A DNA stretch of 64,000 nucleotides from Nitrospirales bacterium (GTDB lineage: Bacteria; Nitrospirota; Nitrospiria; Nitrospirales; UBA8639): NCBI GenBank assembly GCA_020027205.1, contig JAHRAQ010000003.1, forward strand, positions 1 to 64,000, read 5' to 3'. Each line of letters begins with the position of its first letter. The first letter of the stretch is position 1. The position numbers were made by a program, and so were the translations under genes. Positions 14,824 to 24,282 of this stretch are shown in pieces. The notes below the pieces were generated by a model. It was not told the DNA's origin. It saw only the letters and a program-made list of their open reading frames with translations, and searched no databases.

Positions 14824-16806
14824 CTACAGGACGGACGTTCCGGCCAACCAGACCAGCAACACATGCACCAGCAGAAAGAGGCCGATCACGATCACGGCGG
14901 CGTAATGATTGACCAGCCCGGTTTGCAGTTTCCGCCACGACCGTGCCGCCAGATGATTGGCGTAGCCGACCGCGTTGATGCCGCCGTAAATCACATACTT
15001 CTCCGCCCAGGTGACGCCCGCGCCGCCGACGTCCGCGCCGCGACCGATGCCTGTGACGACGCGGTCAAGAATCCGCCGGTCAATCCAGTCCCACCACCGG
15101 CCAAGACGCTTGACCGGCTCCACAACCATTTCATCGTAACGTTCATCCACGTAGTATTTGTTCAGCAGCAGGCGGTACGTCCCGGCGCACCGTTCCGACC
15201 AGGCCGCCGCCGCCGAGGGTCGAATCGAATACAGATAATGCGCCACGCCCCACCCGGCCAGCGCAATCCCCACGGCCACCGCCATCAACACCATCACAAT
15301 GTCCCCGGACGCCGCATGAACCGCCGCGCCGACAGGCGCGGTCACGGATGCCACAAAGTCATGGAGCCGGCCCTGTTCCGGCGGTACGCCCAACAGCCCG
15401 CCGAACACGGACAACCCCGCCAGAATCACCAGCGGCGCCGTCATCATCGGCGGCGATTCATGTACATGACGCGCCACGTCCGGCTCGACACGGGAGGCGC
15501 CGTAAAACGTCAGGTAGGTGAGACGGAACATATAGAACGACGTCAGCAGCGCGCCCGCCGCGGCCAGGAGATACAGCGCGTAATGGTGATGCACAAAGGC
15601 ATGGGCCATGATTTCATCCTTGCTCCAGAACCCCGCCAGCGGCGGAATGCCCGCAATCGCCAACGTCCCGACGAGAAACACGGCATGAGTGACGGGAAGG
15701 GATTTGGCCAGCCCGCCCATTTTTCGAATGTCCTGTTCGCCGCCCAGCGAATGAATCACCGCGCCGGCGGACAGGAACAGGAGCGCCTTGAAGAAGGCAT
15801 GGGTGACGAGATGAAACAGGGCGGCCGCATACGCGCCGACGCCGCACGCCAGAAACATGTAGCCCAACTGACTGACGGTCGAATACGCCAGTACGCGCTT
15901 GATGTCGTGCTGCACCAGGCCGATGGTCGCGGCGAACAGCGCGGTGAGGCCGCCGATAATCCCCACCGCCGCCAGGGCCGCCGGGGCCATGTCGTACAAC
16001 ACATGAGTCCGAATCACCATGTAGACCCCGGCCGTCACCATGGTCGCGGCATGAATCAACGCGCTCACCGGCGTCGGGCCTTCCATGGCGTCGGGCAGCC
16101 AGGTGTACAAAGGAATCTGCGCGGACTTCCCCACCGCGCCCACCAGCAAACACAGCGCAATGGCCGTGGCGGTGGCGGTGGACAGTTCGCCCGCCCCGGC
16201 CAGCACGGGCAGATAATCCAGCGTCTGAAAATTGACAAAGACCAGAAAAATCGCGATCAGAAATCCCGCGTCCCCAATCCGGTTGACCACAAACGCCTTG
16301 GTCGCCGCACGAGCCGCGGACGTCTTGTGAAAGTAGTAGCCAATGAGCAGGTAGGAACACAGCCCGACGCCTTCCCATCCGATGAACAGCACCAGAAAAT
16401 TGTTCCCCATGACCAGCAGCAGCATGGAGACCATGAACAAATTCATGTACACAAAGAACCGGACAACGCCGTCGTCGCCGCGCATGTATCCGAGGGAATA
16501 GACGTGAATCAGCAGGCCCACGCCCGTCACCACCAGCAGCATCACGAGGGTCAGCGGATCAATCAGAAAGCCGAAATTGACGTGCAGGTCGCCGCCAAAC
16601 ATCCACGCCCAGGCGATGACTTCGCGGGGCGCGGGATCGGACAGCGCGCCGGTGAAGAGCGTGACAACGCACAGGAAGGAGAGACCGACGGCGCCCACCG
16701 CCACGCCGCCCGCCAGGGCGGGCGCCCACCGGCGCCCCAGCAGGCCGTTCCACACGACCGCGGCGAGCGGCAGGGCCGGGACACACATGACGAGATAGTC
16801 CGACAC
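14824..16806 (-). CDS. nuoL: Complex I membrane subunit NuoL, extended
   Basis: The 660-residue distal pump subunit has the Proton_antipo_N and Proton_antipo_M domains, with VGLCSYLLIGYYF and the lysine motif VGAVGKSAQIPLYTWLPDAM. The C-terminal part after the core contains a long charged amphipathic stretch (KYYVDERYDEMVVEPVKRLG onward) before the last membrane helix. This is the lateral helix that lies along the membrane arm. The protein is about 47 residues longer than E. coli NuoL (613), consistent with a lateral helix that has to span one more NuoM. A GTG start follows the nuoK stop by one base. Confidence 0.96.
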   Translation of the reverse strand: MSDYLVMCVPALPLAAVVWNGLLGRRWAPALAGGVAVGAVGLSFLCVVTLFTGALSDPAPREVIAWAWMFGGDLHVNFGFLIDPLTLVMLLVVTGVGLLIHVYSLGYMRGDDGVVRFFVYMNLFMVSMLLLVMGNNFLVLFIGWEGVGLCSYLLIGYYFHKTSAARAATKAFVVNRIGDAGFLIAIFLVFVNFQTLDYLPVLAGAGELSTATATAIALCLLVGAVGKSAQIPLYTWLPDAMEGPTPVSALIHAATMVTAGVYMVIRTHVLYDMAPAALAAVGIIGGLTALFAATIGLVQHDIKRVLAYSTVSQLGYMFLACGVGAYAAALFHLVTHAFFKALLFLSAGAVIHSLGGEQDIRKMGGLAKSLPVTHAVFLVGTLAIAGIPPLAGFWSKDEIMAHAFVHHHYALYLLAAAGALLTSFYMFRLTYLTFYGASRVEPDVARHVHESPPMMTAPLVILAGLSVFGGLLGVPPEQGRLHDFVASVTAPVGAAVHAASGDIVMVLMAVAVGIALAGWGVAHYLYSIRPSAAAAWSERCAGTYRLLLNKYYVDERYDEMVVEPVKRLGRWWDWIDRRILDRVVTGIGRGADVGGAGVTWAEKYVIYGGINAVGYANHLAARSWRKLQTGLVNHYAAVIVIGLFLLVHVLLVWLAGTSVL

Positions 16807-16807
16807 G

Positions 16808-17110
16808 TTACCACTTCAACAGATTAATCTGGTCCACGTTGGTCGCAATGTTGCCGCGAAACACGACAATGATAATCGCCAGCCCCACGGCGGCTTCGCC
16901 GGCCGCGATGGCGATGACAAACAGGGCGGCCATCTGGCCGGCCATGGAATCCAGATGCTGGGAGAACGCGACCAGATTGATATTCGCCGCGTTGAGCATA
17001 ATCTCGACCGACATCAGGACGATGATAAAATTGCGCCGAATCAACACCCCGGCCAGCCCCGTCATAAACAGGACAGCGCTCAACGCCACGTAGGCGGACA
17101 GCGGAATCAT
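16808..17110 (-). CDS. nuoK: Complex I membrane subunit NuoK
   Basis: At 100 residues with three membrane helices this is the standard NuoK size. The two buried glutamates of the family are visible in MSVEIMLNAANINLVAF and AIAAGEAAVGLAIIIVVF. NuoK is part of the proton pathway linking the quinone-binding region to the antiporter-like subunits. The start overlaps the end of nuoJ by four bases. Confidence 0.96.
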   Translation of the reverse strand: MIPLSAYVALSAVLFMTGLAGVLIRRNFIIVLMSVEIMLNAANINLVAFSQHLDSMAGQMAALFVIAIAAGEAAVGLAIIIVVFRGNIATNVDQINLLKW

Positions 17111-17649
17111 GTGAATCGCCCGACCCGGCCCTGCGCGGAAGGCGCCGCATTCGACGGCGTCTTGGCCAGGACAATCGCCCCGATAATCGCGCCAAGCAGA
17201 AAGACCCCCACGATCTCAAACAACAGCAGATAATCGCTGAACATGGTCAGCCCCACGGCGTGACTCGGCCCCGTGCGCACCACCGCGTCCGTCGTCACCG
17301 CCCCCTTCGCGCCGCCGTACGGAGTCTGCCACAGCAGGACGAGCAACTCGCCGAGAATACCCGCGCCGGCGAACACAAAATACGGCCATCTCGCGTGCAG
17401 ATACTGTTCTTCCGTTTTCAGGTTGAGCAGCATCAGGACAAAGAGATAGAGCACCAGAATGGCCCCGGCGTACACAATGATCTGCACGGCGAAAAGAAAC
17501 TCGGCGTTGAGCAGTACGAACAGGCCGGCCACGTGCAGCAGGAGGGACAGCAAACTCAAACCGGAATGCACGGGATGTCGCGCGGCAATCACGGCGACCC
17601 CGGACAGGATACTCACAACCGCAAAGTACCCGAACAAAAGATAGATCAT
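17107..17649 (-). CDS. nuoJ: Complex I membrane subunit NuoJ
   Basis: The 180-residue membrane protein has five predicted helices and the family segment VQIIVYAGAILVLYLFVLML, which contains the pi-bulge helix involved in coupling. It bridges the quinone site and the pumps. The gene lies nine bases after nuoI and overlaps nuoK by four bases, within the same transcript. Confidence 0.95.
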   Translation of the reverse strand: MIYLLFGYFAVVSILSGVAVIAARHPVHSGLSLLSLLLHVAGLFVLLNAEFLFAVQIIVYAGAILVLYLFVLMLLNLKTEEQYLHARWPYFVFAGAGILGELLVLLWQTPYGGAKGAVTTDAVVRTGPSHAVGLTMFSDYLLLFEIVGVFLLGAIIGAIVLAKTPSNAAPSAQGRVGRFT

Positions 17650-17658
17650 CGTGACAGG

Positions 17659-18234
17659 CTAGGCGTCGGACGATTCCGCGTTCCCGACCGGTTGCGGAAA
17701 ATGATAGCGGTAGGCGCGACTCTCCTCATCGTTCTTTTCCTGATTGTGGGCGTAGAGATATTTCCGGGCGTCGTCAATGTACCGGTCGCCGATGTCATAG
17801 AGCCGCGCCTTGTCGAACAGCAGGGTGCGTTTGTCGGCCGTCGAATATTCGTACACCTTGGTCATGGCCAGCGCGTTGACCGGGCAGGCTTCCACGCAAT
17901 ACCCGCAAAACACGCATTTGGTGATATCGATGTAAAACTCGGTCGCGTACCGTTGCAGCGGCATCGCCTTGTCCTGTTCGCTGATGACCTTGATGCACCG
18001 GGACGGACAGGCGGCTTCGCAGAGATCGCAGCCCACGCACCGCTCCTGTCCGTTGTCGTAGCGCAGCAACCCCAGCGCCCCTCGGTGCGCGTCGGGGATG
18101 GTGCGTTTTTCGCGGGGATACTCAAAGGTCATCGGGCGGTGAAACATGTGCTTGAACGTGACCTTCATCGCTTTCCAGATTTCGCGGAACAACACCGCGT
18201 CCCGGATTTTTTTGGCATGGCTCGGCGTCTTCAT
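17659..18234 (-). CDS. nuoI: Complex I ferredoxin-like subunit NuoI
   Basis: The 191-residue peripheral subunit carries two 4Fe-4S cluster motifs, CVGCDLCEAACPSRC and CVFCGYCVEACPVNA, about 40 residues apart. These pass electrons from NuoG towards the NuoB cluster N2. Only 17 bases separate it from nuoG. nuoH, which usually sits between nuoG and nuoI, is not there. Confidence 0.96.
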   Translation of the reverse strand: MKTPSHAKKIRDAVLFREIWKAMKVTFKHMFHRPMTFEYPREKRTIPDAHRGALGLLRYDNGQERCVGCDLCEAACPSRCIKVISEQDKAMPLQRYATEFYIDITKCVFCGYCVEACPVNALAMTKVYEYSTADKRTLLFDKARLYDIGDRYIDDARKYLYAHNQEKNDEESRAYRYHFPQPVGNAESSDA

Positions 18235-18251
18235 GGAATGACCCGCGTTGC

Positions 18252-20951
18252 TTACACGGTTTCGATGGTCACCGGCGTGACTTTAAAATACGGCACCCGC
18301 GTCACGGGGTCCACGTCCACCCGCGACAGGTCCTTGACCGGCGGATCGTTAAAATGTTCGGGGAACACGCAGGTGCCCGGCAACACGCCGACATCGGGCT
18401 GCACGGCCAACTCCAGGCGGCCCTGATCCGACGTCACGCGCACGCGGCCGCCGTTCTCCACGCCCAGTCGCCGGCAGTCCTCCGGCGTCATCCGCAACGC
18501 GCGCGTGTTCGGAGCAATGTCCATCAACCCGGACGCCCGCGTGGAGAGTTTGCCGGAGTGATAGATGAGTTGAATCAATTTCATCGCGTAGGGCCGGCCC
18601 GCCGCGCCGGCGCGGCCACCACCGCCGCCGCCGGCATACCGGGCGCCGACCGACTCCCGATAGCCGTTCCGAAGATACGCGGCGGGGTCGGCCGTCACGG
18701 GCCGGGGCCGGCCGAGATTATAATAGCCGGGAAGACACTTCCGAATTTCCGCCTGAATATCCTGCGTCGTGTCATACGGAAGTTCGCGCCCCATCGCGTT
18801 GGCCAGCCCCGCCATGATGTGCCAATCCGGCGCGCTCTCGCCCAACGCATCCAGCGCCGGCCGGACAAATTGCACCTTCCCCTCCTGATTCGTGACCGTC
18901 CCGTCCTTTTCCGCAAACGTGCAGGCCGGGAACACCACATGGGCATGATGCGCGGTCTCCGTCAGAAAAGGGTCCTGACACACGAGCAGGTCCAACCGCT
19001 TCAGGGCTTCTTCCACGCCAAAGGACTTCGGCAGCGTGGCGAGCGGGTTCTCGCCAATCACGTAGAGGGCTTTGACGGCGCCGGCGCGACAGGCGTCCAG
19101 AATGTCCGGAAGGGCATGGCCGGGCCGGGCGTTCGGCAGGGGCGCGCCCCACGCTTCGGAAAACTTTTGGCGTGCGGGGCCGTCGTAGTCCGCCGGGCCG
19201 GGCAGAAACTCCGGCGCCACGCCCATGTCCACGGCGCCCTGTTCGTTCCCCTCTTCGACGAACGTGTTAATCCCGCAGCCGGGGCGATGGAGTTTGCCCG
19301 TCACCCACGCCAGATCAATCAGCGCGAGTACGTGGTCATACCCGCCCCGCTGACGCACAATCCCCTCCCCGCACACGATGACGGCGCGCGAGGCTTCCGC
19401 AAACACGGTCGTAATCTCGTGGATCGCGTCGACCGACGCCCCGGTTTCCGCCGCCACCGCGTCGAGCGACACCGACACCACGGCGGTTTTCAGGGACTGC
19501 AACGCCTCCGGCATGTTCGAAGCGACGTCGGGGTCGACAAGATCCCGCGCCAGCGCCGACGCGATCATGCCCTTGATCAGCGCGCCTTCCGTCCCCGGCG
19601 CGACCATGACGGGATGCGACGCCAGTTTGGCCAGATTGGTGCGCATGGCGTCCACCACAATGACCGAGGCGCGCGAGGTGCCGATGGCGGCTTTCACCCG
19701 CACACTCGCCACCGGATTCGTTTCCGTGATGTCGGCGCCCACCACCAGAATGGCCTGCGCCCCGGTCAGGTCCGCGGAGGTGTTCATCATCCGGTGAATC
19801 CCCAGGGCATGATGCGCGGCGCGCACAAAATTCATGTGGCCGTACCGCGCGCTGCTGTCCACGTTGTTCGTCCCGATCACCGTCCGCATGAATTTCTGGA
19901 AGACGTAGAGTTCCTCGTTCGTGCAGCGCGCCGTAATCACGCCCGCCACGGCATCCGCGCCGTGGGTGTCCCGGATCCGCCCCAACCGCTCGGCGGCGTT
20001 CTCCAACGCTTCGATCCACGACACCGGGACCAGGCGGCCATCCTGACGCAGGAGCGGCGTCTTGAGCCGGTCGTGACTGTCAATAAACTGAAACCCGAAC
20101 CGGCCCCGCACACAAATTCCGCCGTGCCCGTTGACCGTATCCGCCCGCTCGCCCCATTTATGTTTCCACGACAACGGCGAGGTCACCCGCACCACCTGGG
20201 TGTCTTTGGTTTCCACGTACATCTGGCAGCCGTCGCCGCAGTAATTACAGGTGGTCGTGGTTTTGCGGAGTTGCCACGGCTTGTACACGTATTTGGAAAA
20301 CTTGTTCGTAATCGCGCCCACGGGACACACGGCGAGGCAGTCGCCGCAAAACTCGCAGTCCAGCGGCTGGTCGCCTTTCGCCACCACCTGCGTAAAGCCG
20401 TCCTTCTTCATGAATTGCAGCGCGTCGATGCGCAACACGTCTTTGCAGATGTTGATACATTCCCCGCAGGCGATACAGCGGTTCATGTTGAAATCCAGCA
20501 CGAGGCTTCGCGTGTCTTCCGGAATATTTTTCTGTTTGGCGTTGGCCAGATTGGTGACCCCGTGCTCAAACGCCGTGTCCTGCAATTCACAATGCCCGTC
20601 CGCGTCGCAGACCGGACAATCCAGCGGATGCACGGACAGATGTTTTTCCACGGCCTTTTTTCGAGCCGCGAACAGGTCGTCCCCGTCCGTGCGAATCACC
20701 ATCCCTTCCGCCGCCTTGGCGGTGCACGACCGCACCGGCGACTTCTTGCCTTCCTGCATCACCAGGCACATGCCGCACGAGCCAAACGGATCAAAGGTGT
20801 AGTGATAACACATCGCCGGCACGATCTTGCCCATGCCGGAAATCACGTCGTACAGCGACACCCCTTCCTTCGCGGTGACGGTCTCGCCGTCCACGTTCAA
20901 CGCGATGCTCGCGGCGGCGGCATCCGGCGTCGTGACTGGTTTCAACGGCAT
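18252..20951 (-). CDS. nuoG: Complex I large iron-sulfur subunit NuoG, molybdopterin-fold type
   Basis: This 899-residue protein begins with a 2Fe-2S domain (FGSCGMCLV), then the His-Cys3 cluster segment (VHPLDCPVCDADGHCELQ). Two ferredoxin-like 4Fe-4S motifs follow (CIACGECINICKDV and CEFCGDCLAVCPVGA), then another cluster motif (CNYCGDGCQMYV) and a long molybdopterin-oxidoreductase-like domain with a C-terminal MopB_C-like barrel. The two ferredoxin motifs resemble those of formate dehydrogenases and NAD-reducing hydrogenases, and add capacity for low-potential electrons. No cysteine or selenocysteine metal ligand is evident, so the molybdopterin fold is probably structural. The ATG at 20951 follows GGAGGAAG; the frame extends nine codons further without a ribosome site. 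A glycine-rich linker occurs near residue 773. Confidence 0.94.
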   Translation of the reverse strand: MPLKPVTTPDAAAASIALNVDGETVTAKEGVSLYDVISGMGKIVPAMCYHYTFDPFGSCGMCLVMQEGKKSPVRSCTAKAAEGMVIRTDGDDLFAARKKAVEKHLSVHPLDCPVCDADGHCELQDTAFEHGVTNLANAKQKNIPEDTRSLVLDFNMNRCIACGECINICKDVLRIDALQFMKKDGFTQVVAKGDQPLDCEFCGDCLAVCPVGAITNKFSKYVYKPWQLRKTTTTCNYCGDGCQMYVETKDTQVVRVTSPLSWKHKWGERADTVNGHGGICVRGRFGFQFIDSHDRLKTPLLRQDGRLVPVSWIEALENAAERLGRIRDTHGADAVAGVITARCTNEELYVFQKFMRTVIGTNNVDSSARYGHMNFVRAAHHALGIHRMMNTSADLTGAQAILVVGADITETNPVASVRVKAAIGTSRASVIVVDAMRTNLAKLASHPVMVAPGTEGALIKGMIASALARDLVDPDVASNMPEALQSLKTAVVSVSLDAVAAETGASVDAIHEITTVFAEASRAVIVCGEGIVRQRGGYDHVLALIDLAWVTGKLHRPGCGINTFVEEGNEQGAVDMGVAPEFLPGPADYDGPARQKFSEAWGAPLPNARPGHALPDILDACRAGAVKALYVIGENPLATLPKSFGVEEALKRLDLLVCQDPFLTETAHHAHVVFPACTFAEKDGTVTNQEGKVQFVRPALDALGESAPDWHIMAGLANAMGRELPYDTTQDIQAEIRKCLPGYYNLGRPRPVTADPAAYLRNGYRESVGARYAGGGGGGRAGAAGRPYAMKLIQLIYHSGKLSTRASGLMDIAPNTRALRMTPEDCRRLGVENGGRVRVTSDQGRLELAVQPDVGVLPGTCVFPEHFNDPPVKDLSRVDVDPVTRVPYFKVTPVTIETV

Positions 20952-20986
20952 CGATCTTCCTCCGGGTGGCGGACGCACACGGCCCG

Positions 20987-22237
20987 CTACCGATCACATT
21001 CCCCCATCACAATATCGTAGGAGCCGAAAATCGTGACGGCGTCGGCAATCATGTAGCCTTTGGCCATGTGATCGAACGCGCCCATATGAATAAACGACGG
21101 GGCGCGAATCTTCAAGCGGTACGGCTTCCCACCGCCGGTGCTGACGATATAAAATCCCAGTTCGCCCTTGTGCGCTTCCGTGCCGCAATACACCTCGCCG
21201 GGCGGCGCGTCGAATCCCTGTGAAAACAGTTTGAACTGCTGGATCATGGATTCGAGATTGGTGAACACCCGGTCCTTGGGCGGCAGCGTCACGCTGGGCA
21301 CGTCGGCCATCACGGGGCCGTCCTTCGGCATCCGCTCCATGCACTGCCGCACGATTTTGACGCTCTCGCGCATTTCTTCGATGCGCACCCAGTACCGGTC
21401 GTAGGTGTCGCCGTTTTTGCCGACCGGCACGCTGAACTCGCACTGGGGATAGGCCCCGTAGGATTCGTATTTCCGCAAGTCGTAATCCACGCCCGACCCC
21501 CGCAGCGTCGGCCCGCTCAACCCGAAACTCAAGGCGTCCTCGGCCGAGACGACCGCCACGCCCACCGTGCGCGCCAGCCAGATGCGGTTCTTTTCGAGAA
21601 ACACCACGTATTCGTCGATTTTGGGAGGAAAGTAGTCCAGGAAGTCCCGCAACTTCTTTTCCAGCGAGGCGGTCAACTCCCGCTCGACGCCGCCGATTCG
21701 ATACCAACTGGTCGTGAGCCGCGCCCCGCACAGTTCATCAAACCAGTCGAGCAGAATCTCGCGGTCGCGGAACGTGTAGAAAAACACGGTCATGGCGCCG
21801 ATGTCGAGCGCCTGCGTGCCCAGCCAGAACAGATGCCCGATAATCCGCTGCACTTCCGCCACCAGCGTGCGCAGATATTCCGCCCGCTCCGGCACGGTCA
21901 CGTTCATCAGTTTCTCCACGGCCCGGCAATACGCGAAGTTGTTGTACATCGCGCAGACGTAGTCGAGACGATCCGTGTGAGGAATGAACTGGTGATAGGT
22001 ACCGGCTTCGGCGAGTTTTTCCACCCCGCGATGCAGAAACCCCATCACCACCGTGGATTTCGTAATCCGCTCGCCTTCAAGATCCAGGATCACCTTCAAC
22101 ACCCCGTGCGTCGCGGGATGCTGCGGCCCCATGTTCAACAGCAGTTCCTCGGTTCGCAGGGTCGGCAGGTCCCCGGTCTCGGGATGCGCGGGATCAACCT
22201 TATAGACGGTGTCGCGCTGGTCTTCCATAGGCGCCAT
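20987..22237 (-). CDS. nuoD: Complex I 49-kDa subunit NuoD
   Basis: This 416-residue subunit forms part of the quinone-binding cavity. Recognisable segments are NMGPQHPATHGVLK, MGFLHRGVEKL and RIGGVERELT, and it ends GSYDIVMGECDR, the expected C-terminus. NuoC and NuoD are separate genes here, not fused. There are two possible ATG starts three codons apart (22237 and 22228), and neither has a strong ribosome site. Transcribed after nuoC and before nuoG. Confidence 0.96.
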   Translation of the reverse strand: MAPMEDQRDTVYKVDPAHPETGDLPTLRTEELLLNMGPQHPATHGVLKVILDLEGERITKSTVVMGFLHRGVEKLAEAGTYHQFIPHTDRLDYVCAMYNNFAYCRAVEKLMNVTVPERAEYLRTLVAEVQRIIGHLFWLGTQALDIGAMTVFFYTFRDREILLDWFDELCGARLTTSWYRIGGVERELTASLEKKLRDFLDYFPPKIDEYVVFLEKNRIWLARTVGVAVVSAEDALSFGLSGPTLRGSGVDYDLRKYESYGAYPQCEFSVPVGKNGDTYDRYWVRIEEMRESVKIVRQCMERMPKDGPVMADVPSVTLPPKDRVFTNLESMIQQFKLFSQGFDAPPGEVYCGTEAHKGELGFYIVSTGGGKPYRLKIRAPSFIHMGAFDHMAKGYMIADAVTIFGSYDIVMGECDR

Positions 22238-22273
22238 GGGACGTGTCGATCCGTGGAACGGCAGCCCGCTTCG

Positions 22274-22771
22274 TCAGGCCGCGCCTTCGTTCAGAAACTC
22301 AAACGTATCCCGCCACCCCTTGCCCTGCAACGGGAAATCCTTCCGCAACGGCCAGCCTTCGGGAAAATCATCCGGCATCAAAATCCGGCGCAGGTCGGGG
22401 TGGTCATTGAAGCGAATGCCCATCATGTCAAACACTTCCCGCTCCATAAACTCCGCGCCGCGCCAGATCTCCGTCAACGAATCCACGGCGCAATCGTGTT
22501 CCGGCACCCGTGTTTTCACACGCAGACGCCGGCGGTGACGGATGGAATACACTTCGTAGACGACTTCAAACCGTTCCTCATCGTCGGGCCAGTCCACGGA
22601 ACTGACATGCACGATGTAATCGAACGCCATCGCCGGATCGTCTTTCAGAAACCGGCAGACGGCGCGCAGAGCGTCGCGCTTCACCGTTACGACCAGGTCG
22701 CCCCGCCATTCGCAGGCGTCCACAAACCCCTCCGTAAATCTGGCACGGATGGTGTCGGCCAGCGGATGCAT
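22274..22771 (-). CDS. nuoC: Complex I 30-kDa subunit NuoC
   Basis: The 165-residue protein carries the NuoC signature ERFEVVYEVYS followed by EREVFDMMGIRFNDHPDLRR, and ends in a conserved DFPLQGKG segment. It supports the NuoB-NuoD interface. A longer frame continues upstream, but that part lies antisense-free within nuoB in another frame. The ATG at 22771 forms a TGATG overlap with the nuoB stop and fixes the start. Confidence 0.95.
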   Translation of the reverse strand: MHPLADTIRARFTEGFVDACEWRGDLVVTVKRDALRAVCRFLKDDPAMAFDYIVHVSSVDWPDDEERFEVVYEVYSIRHRRRLRVKTRVPEHDCAVDSLTEIWRGAEFMEREVFDMMGIRFNDHPDLRRILMPDDFPEGWPLRKDFPLQGKGWRDTFEFLNEGAA

Positions 22772-23328
22772 CACCCGGTCACCGTGGCCTTTGGCCGGAC
22801 CTGCTCCGGCTGTCTGGTAAAAACCCGTTTCTGCATAATCTGATCCTGCAATTTCAGAATGCCGTCGAACAGCGCTTCCGGCGTCGGCGGACATCCGGGC
22901 ACGTACATATCCACCGGCACAAAACGATCCACGCCCTGCACCACGCTGTAACTGTCGTAGATATTCCCGGAGGTCGCGCAAGACCCCATGGCAATCACGT
23001 ATTTCGGTTCCGGCATCTGGTCGTAGATTTTCCGAATCACCGGCGCCATGCGGCGGCACACCGTCCCCGCCACAATCATCAAATCCGATTGCCGTGGCGA
23101 CCCGCGAAACACCCCCGCGCCGTAGCGGTCAATGTCATACCGCGACGACACCGCCGCCATCATCTCAATCGCGCAACACGCCAGCCCAAACGTCATCGGC
23201 CACAACGACCCCTTGCGCGCCCAGTTCACCGCCTTCTCCAGCGACAACGTGATAAAGCCGGGGTTGGCGTCCTTCTCGTGCGGGTTGCGGATTTGGATTA
23301 ATCCCACTCCAACGCCCCCTTCCGCCAC
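22771..23328 (-). CDS. nuoB: Complex I subunit NuoB (cluster N2)
   Basis: The 185-residue subunit holds the terminal 4Fe-4S cluster N2. All ligand regions are present: the tandem cysteines in [11 protein letters not shown], the cysteine in GTVCRRMAP, and the last in [10 protein letters not shown]. The printed start overlaps nuoA by 31 bases; a GTG at 23307 gives only a ten-base overlap and is also possible. Second gene of the operon. Confidence 0.95.
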   Translation of the reverse strand: MAEGGVGVGLIQIRNPHEKDANPGFITLSLEKAVNWARKGSLWPMTFGLACCAIEMMAAVSSRYDIDRYGAGVFRGSPRQSDLMIVAGTVCRRMAPVIRKIYDQMPEPKYVIAMGSCATSGNIYDSYSVVQGVDRFVPVDMYVPGCPPTPEALFDGILKLQDQIMQKRVFTRQPEQVRPKATVTG

Positions 23329-23684
23329 GCATACACATAGGCCACGACAAACAGGCCGATGAAAATCAGCATTTCAATCAGGCCGATGACGCCGAGTTGG
23401 TCAAACGTCACGGCCCAGGGATACAGAAAAATCACCTCGATATCGAAAATCACGAACAGCATTGCGATGACGTAGTAGCGCACGGGAAACGGAATGCGGG
23501 AATCCGAAAACGGTTCGCTGCCGCATTCATAGACGCTCAATTTTTCAGTTTCGGGATATTTCGGATGGACCAGCGCGCTCAACGCAAAGGTCGCCGCGCC
23601 AAAGATCAGCGCCAGCGCAATAAACGCGAGAATCGGGAAATAGTTCGCCAGATACTCCAGAAGCAGATCGGACCCGGTGACCAT
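23298..23684 (-). CDS. nuoA: Complex I membrane subunit NuoA
   Basis: At 128 residues with three membrane helices, this matches NuoA. The loop between helices 1 and 2 has the family motif [20 protein letters not shown], which lies close to the quinone site. GAGGTC stands before the ATG. It is the first gene of the nuo run; the promoter should lie in the 100-150 bases upstream, next to the dispersed repeats, but I see no convincing -35/-10 pair. Confidence 0.95.
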   Translation of the reverse strand: MVTGSDLLLEYLANYFPILAFIALALIFGAATFALSALVHPKYPETEKLSVYECGSEPFSDSRIPFPVRYYVIAMLFVIFDIEVIFLYPWAVTFDQLGVIGLIEMLIFIGLFVVAYVYAWRKGALEWD

Positions 23685-23874
23685 GCGCGGTTGACCTCGC
23701 AGAAGTCAAAAACACCCAATCTTCCCGACAGGTTCGCCATGGTAACACCCGGATTTTTCACGAATCAAGCGAACCCCAAAAGCGAGGAGCCAGAGCAGGC
23801 GAGAACGGGAATCCAAAACCACCCCTTCTATCATTCCCGTCTTTCCACCTCCGTCAGGCAGCGGCAGACAACAA

Positions 23875-23946
23875 CAGAAGGATGGATTCCCGATTACTAA
23901 CGCCTGCCCCCGACATTTTTAATCGGGGGTCGGGAATGACGGAAGG
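23875..23946. repeat. Dispersed repeat, expanded nested-hairpin form (copy 1)
   Basis: This copy begins CAGAAGGATGGATTCCCGA and ends GTCGGGAATGACGGAAGG. Between the arms there is an additional nested hairpin, CCCCCGA-CATTTTTAA-TCGGGGG. The same expanded form occurs again 259 bases downstream with nearly identical sequence, indicating a local duplication or repeated insertion. Confidence 0.85.
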
Positions 23947-23980
23947 AGGGATGCGCGGGCATGACGGCCTTTGTCCCCCT

Positions 23981-24043
23981 CCATCACTCCGCGCTACCGA
24001 CGCCCAATGGCAGGAGAACCGTCCGCACACGGAATCCATCTGC
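23981..24043. repeat. Second repeat family, ATTCCGCG/CGCGGAAT-like copy (diverged)
   Basis: The segment starts CCATCACTCCGCGCTACCGA and ends CGGAATCCATCTGC. It aligns with copies at 30221 and, reversed, at 31810. The inverted ends are less perfect here (ACTCCGCG against CACACGGAAT). Confidence 0.6.
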
Positions 24044-24063
24044 AGGAGGTGAATGGCACATCC

Positions 24064-24209
24064 CCTCCGTCATTCCCGACATCTTTAGTCGGGAATCCAT
24101 CTTTCAGTTGTTTTTCTCTGATTAGGACAAGGAAACAGAAGGATGGATTCCCGATTACTAACGCCTGCCCCCGACATTTTTAATCGGGGGTCGGGAATGA
24201 CGGAGGGGG
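24064..24209. repeat. Composite inverted pair of dispersed repeats (about 145 bp)
   Basis: A left hairpin (CGTCATTCCCGAC-ATCTTTA-GTCGGGAATCCATC) and a right expanded hairpin (GATGGATTCCCGATTACTAA through GGGGGTCGGGAATGACGG) face each other across a core of about 40 bases. The core ends are complementary (CATCTTTCAGTTGTTTTTC against GGAAACAGAAGGATG). The layout resembles a small inverted-repeat element, and it stands just upstream of the TPP riboswitch. Confidence 0.8.
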
Positions 24210-24282
24210 GTGGCGGAAATGACGGAGGGCGGCCATGGTTGACAGGCCCCGCGGCACGGCGTAGGATTTTATTGACGAACAG

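Noticed and set aside
14614-21020. Very long plus-strand reading frames opposite the nuo genes (for example 14614-16827 and 18354-21020)
   Set aside because: They are antisense to strongly recognised nuo genes and have compositions rich in Arg, His, Gln and Pro, typical for shadow frames in GC-rich coding DNA.
23875-24209. Possible CRISPR-like array from repeated hairpins near 24 kb
   Set aside because: The spacing is irregular, the units are palindromes in both orientations, and the same units occur singly at many other sites; no cas gene is present.
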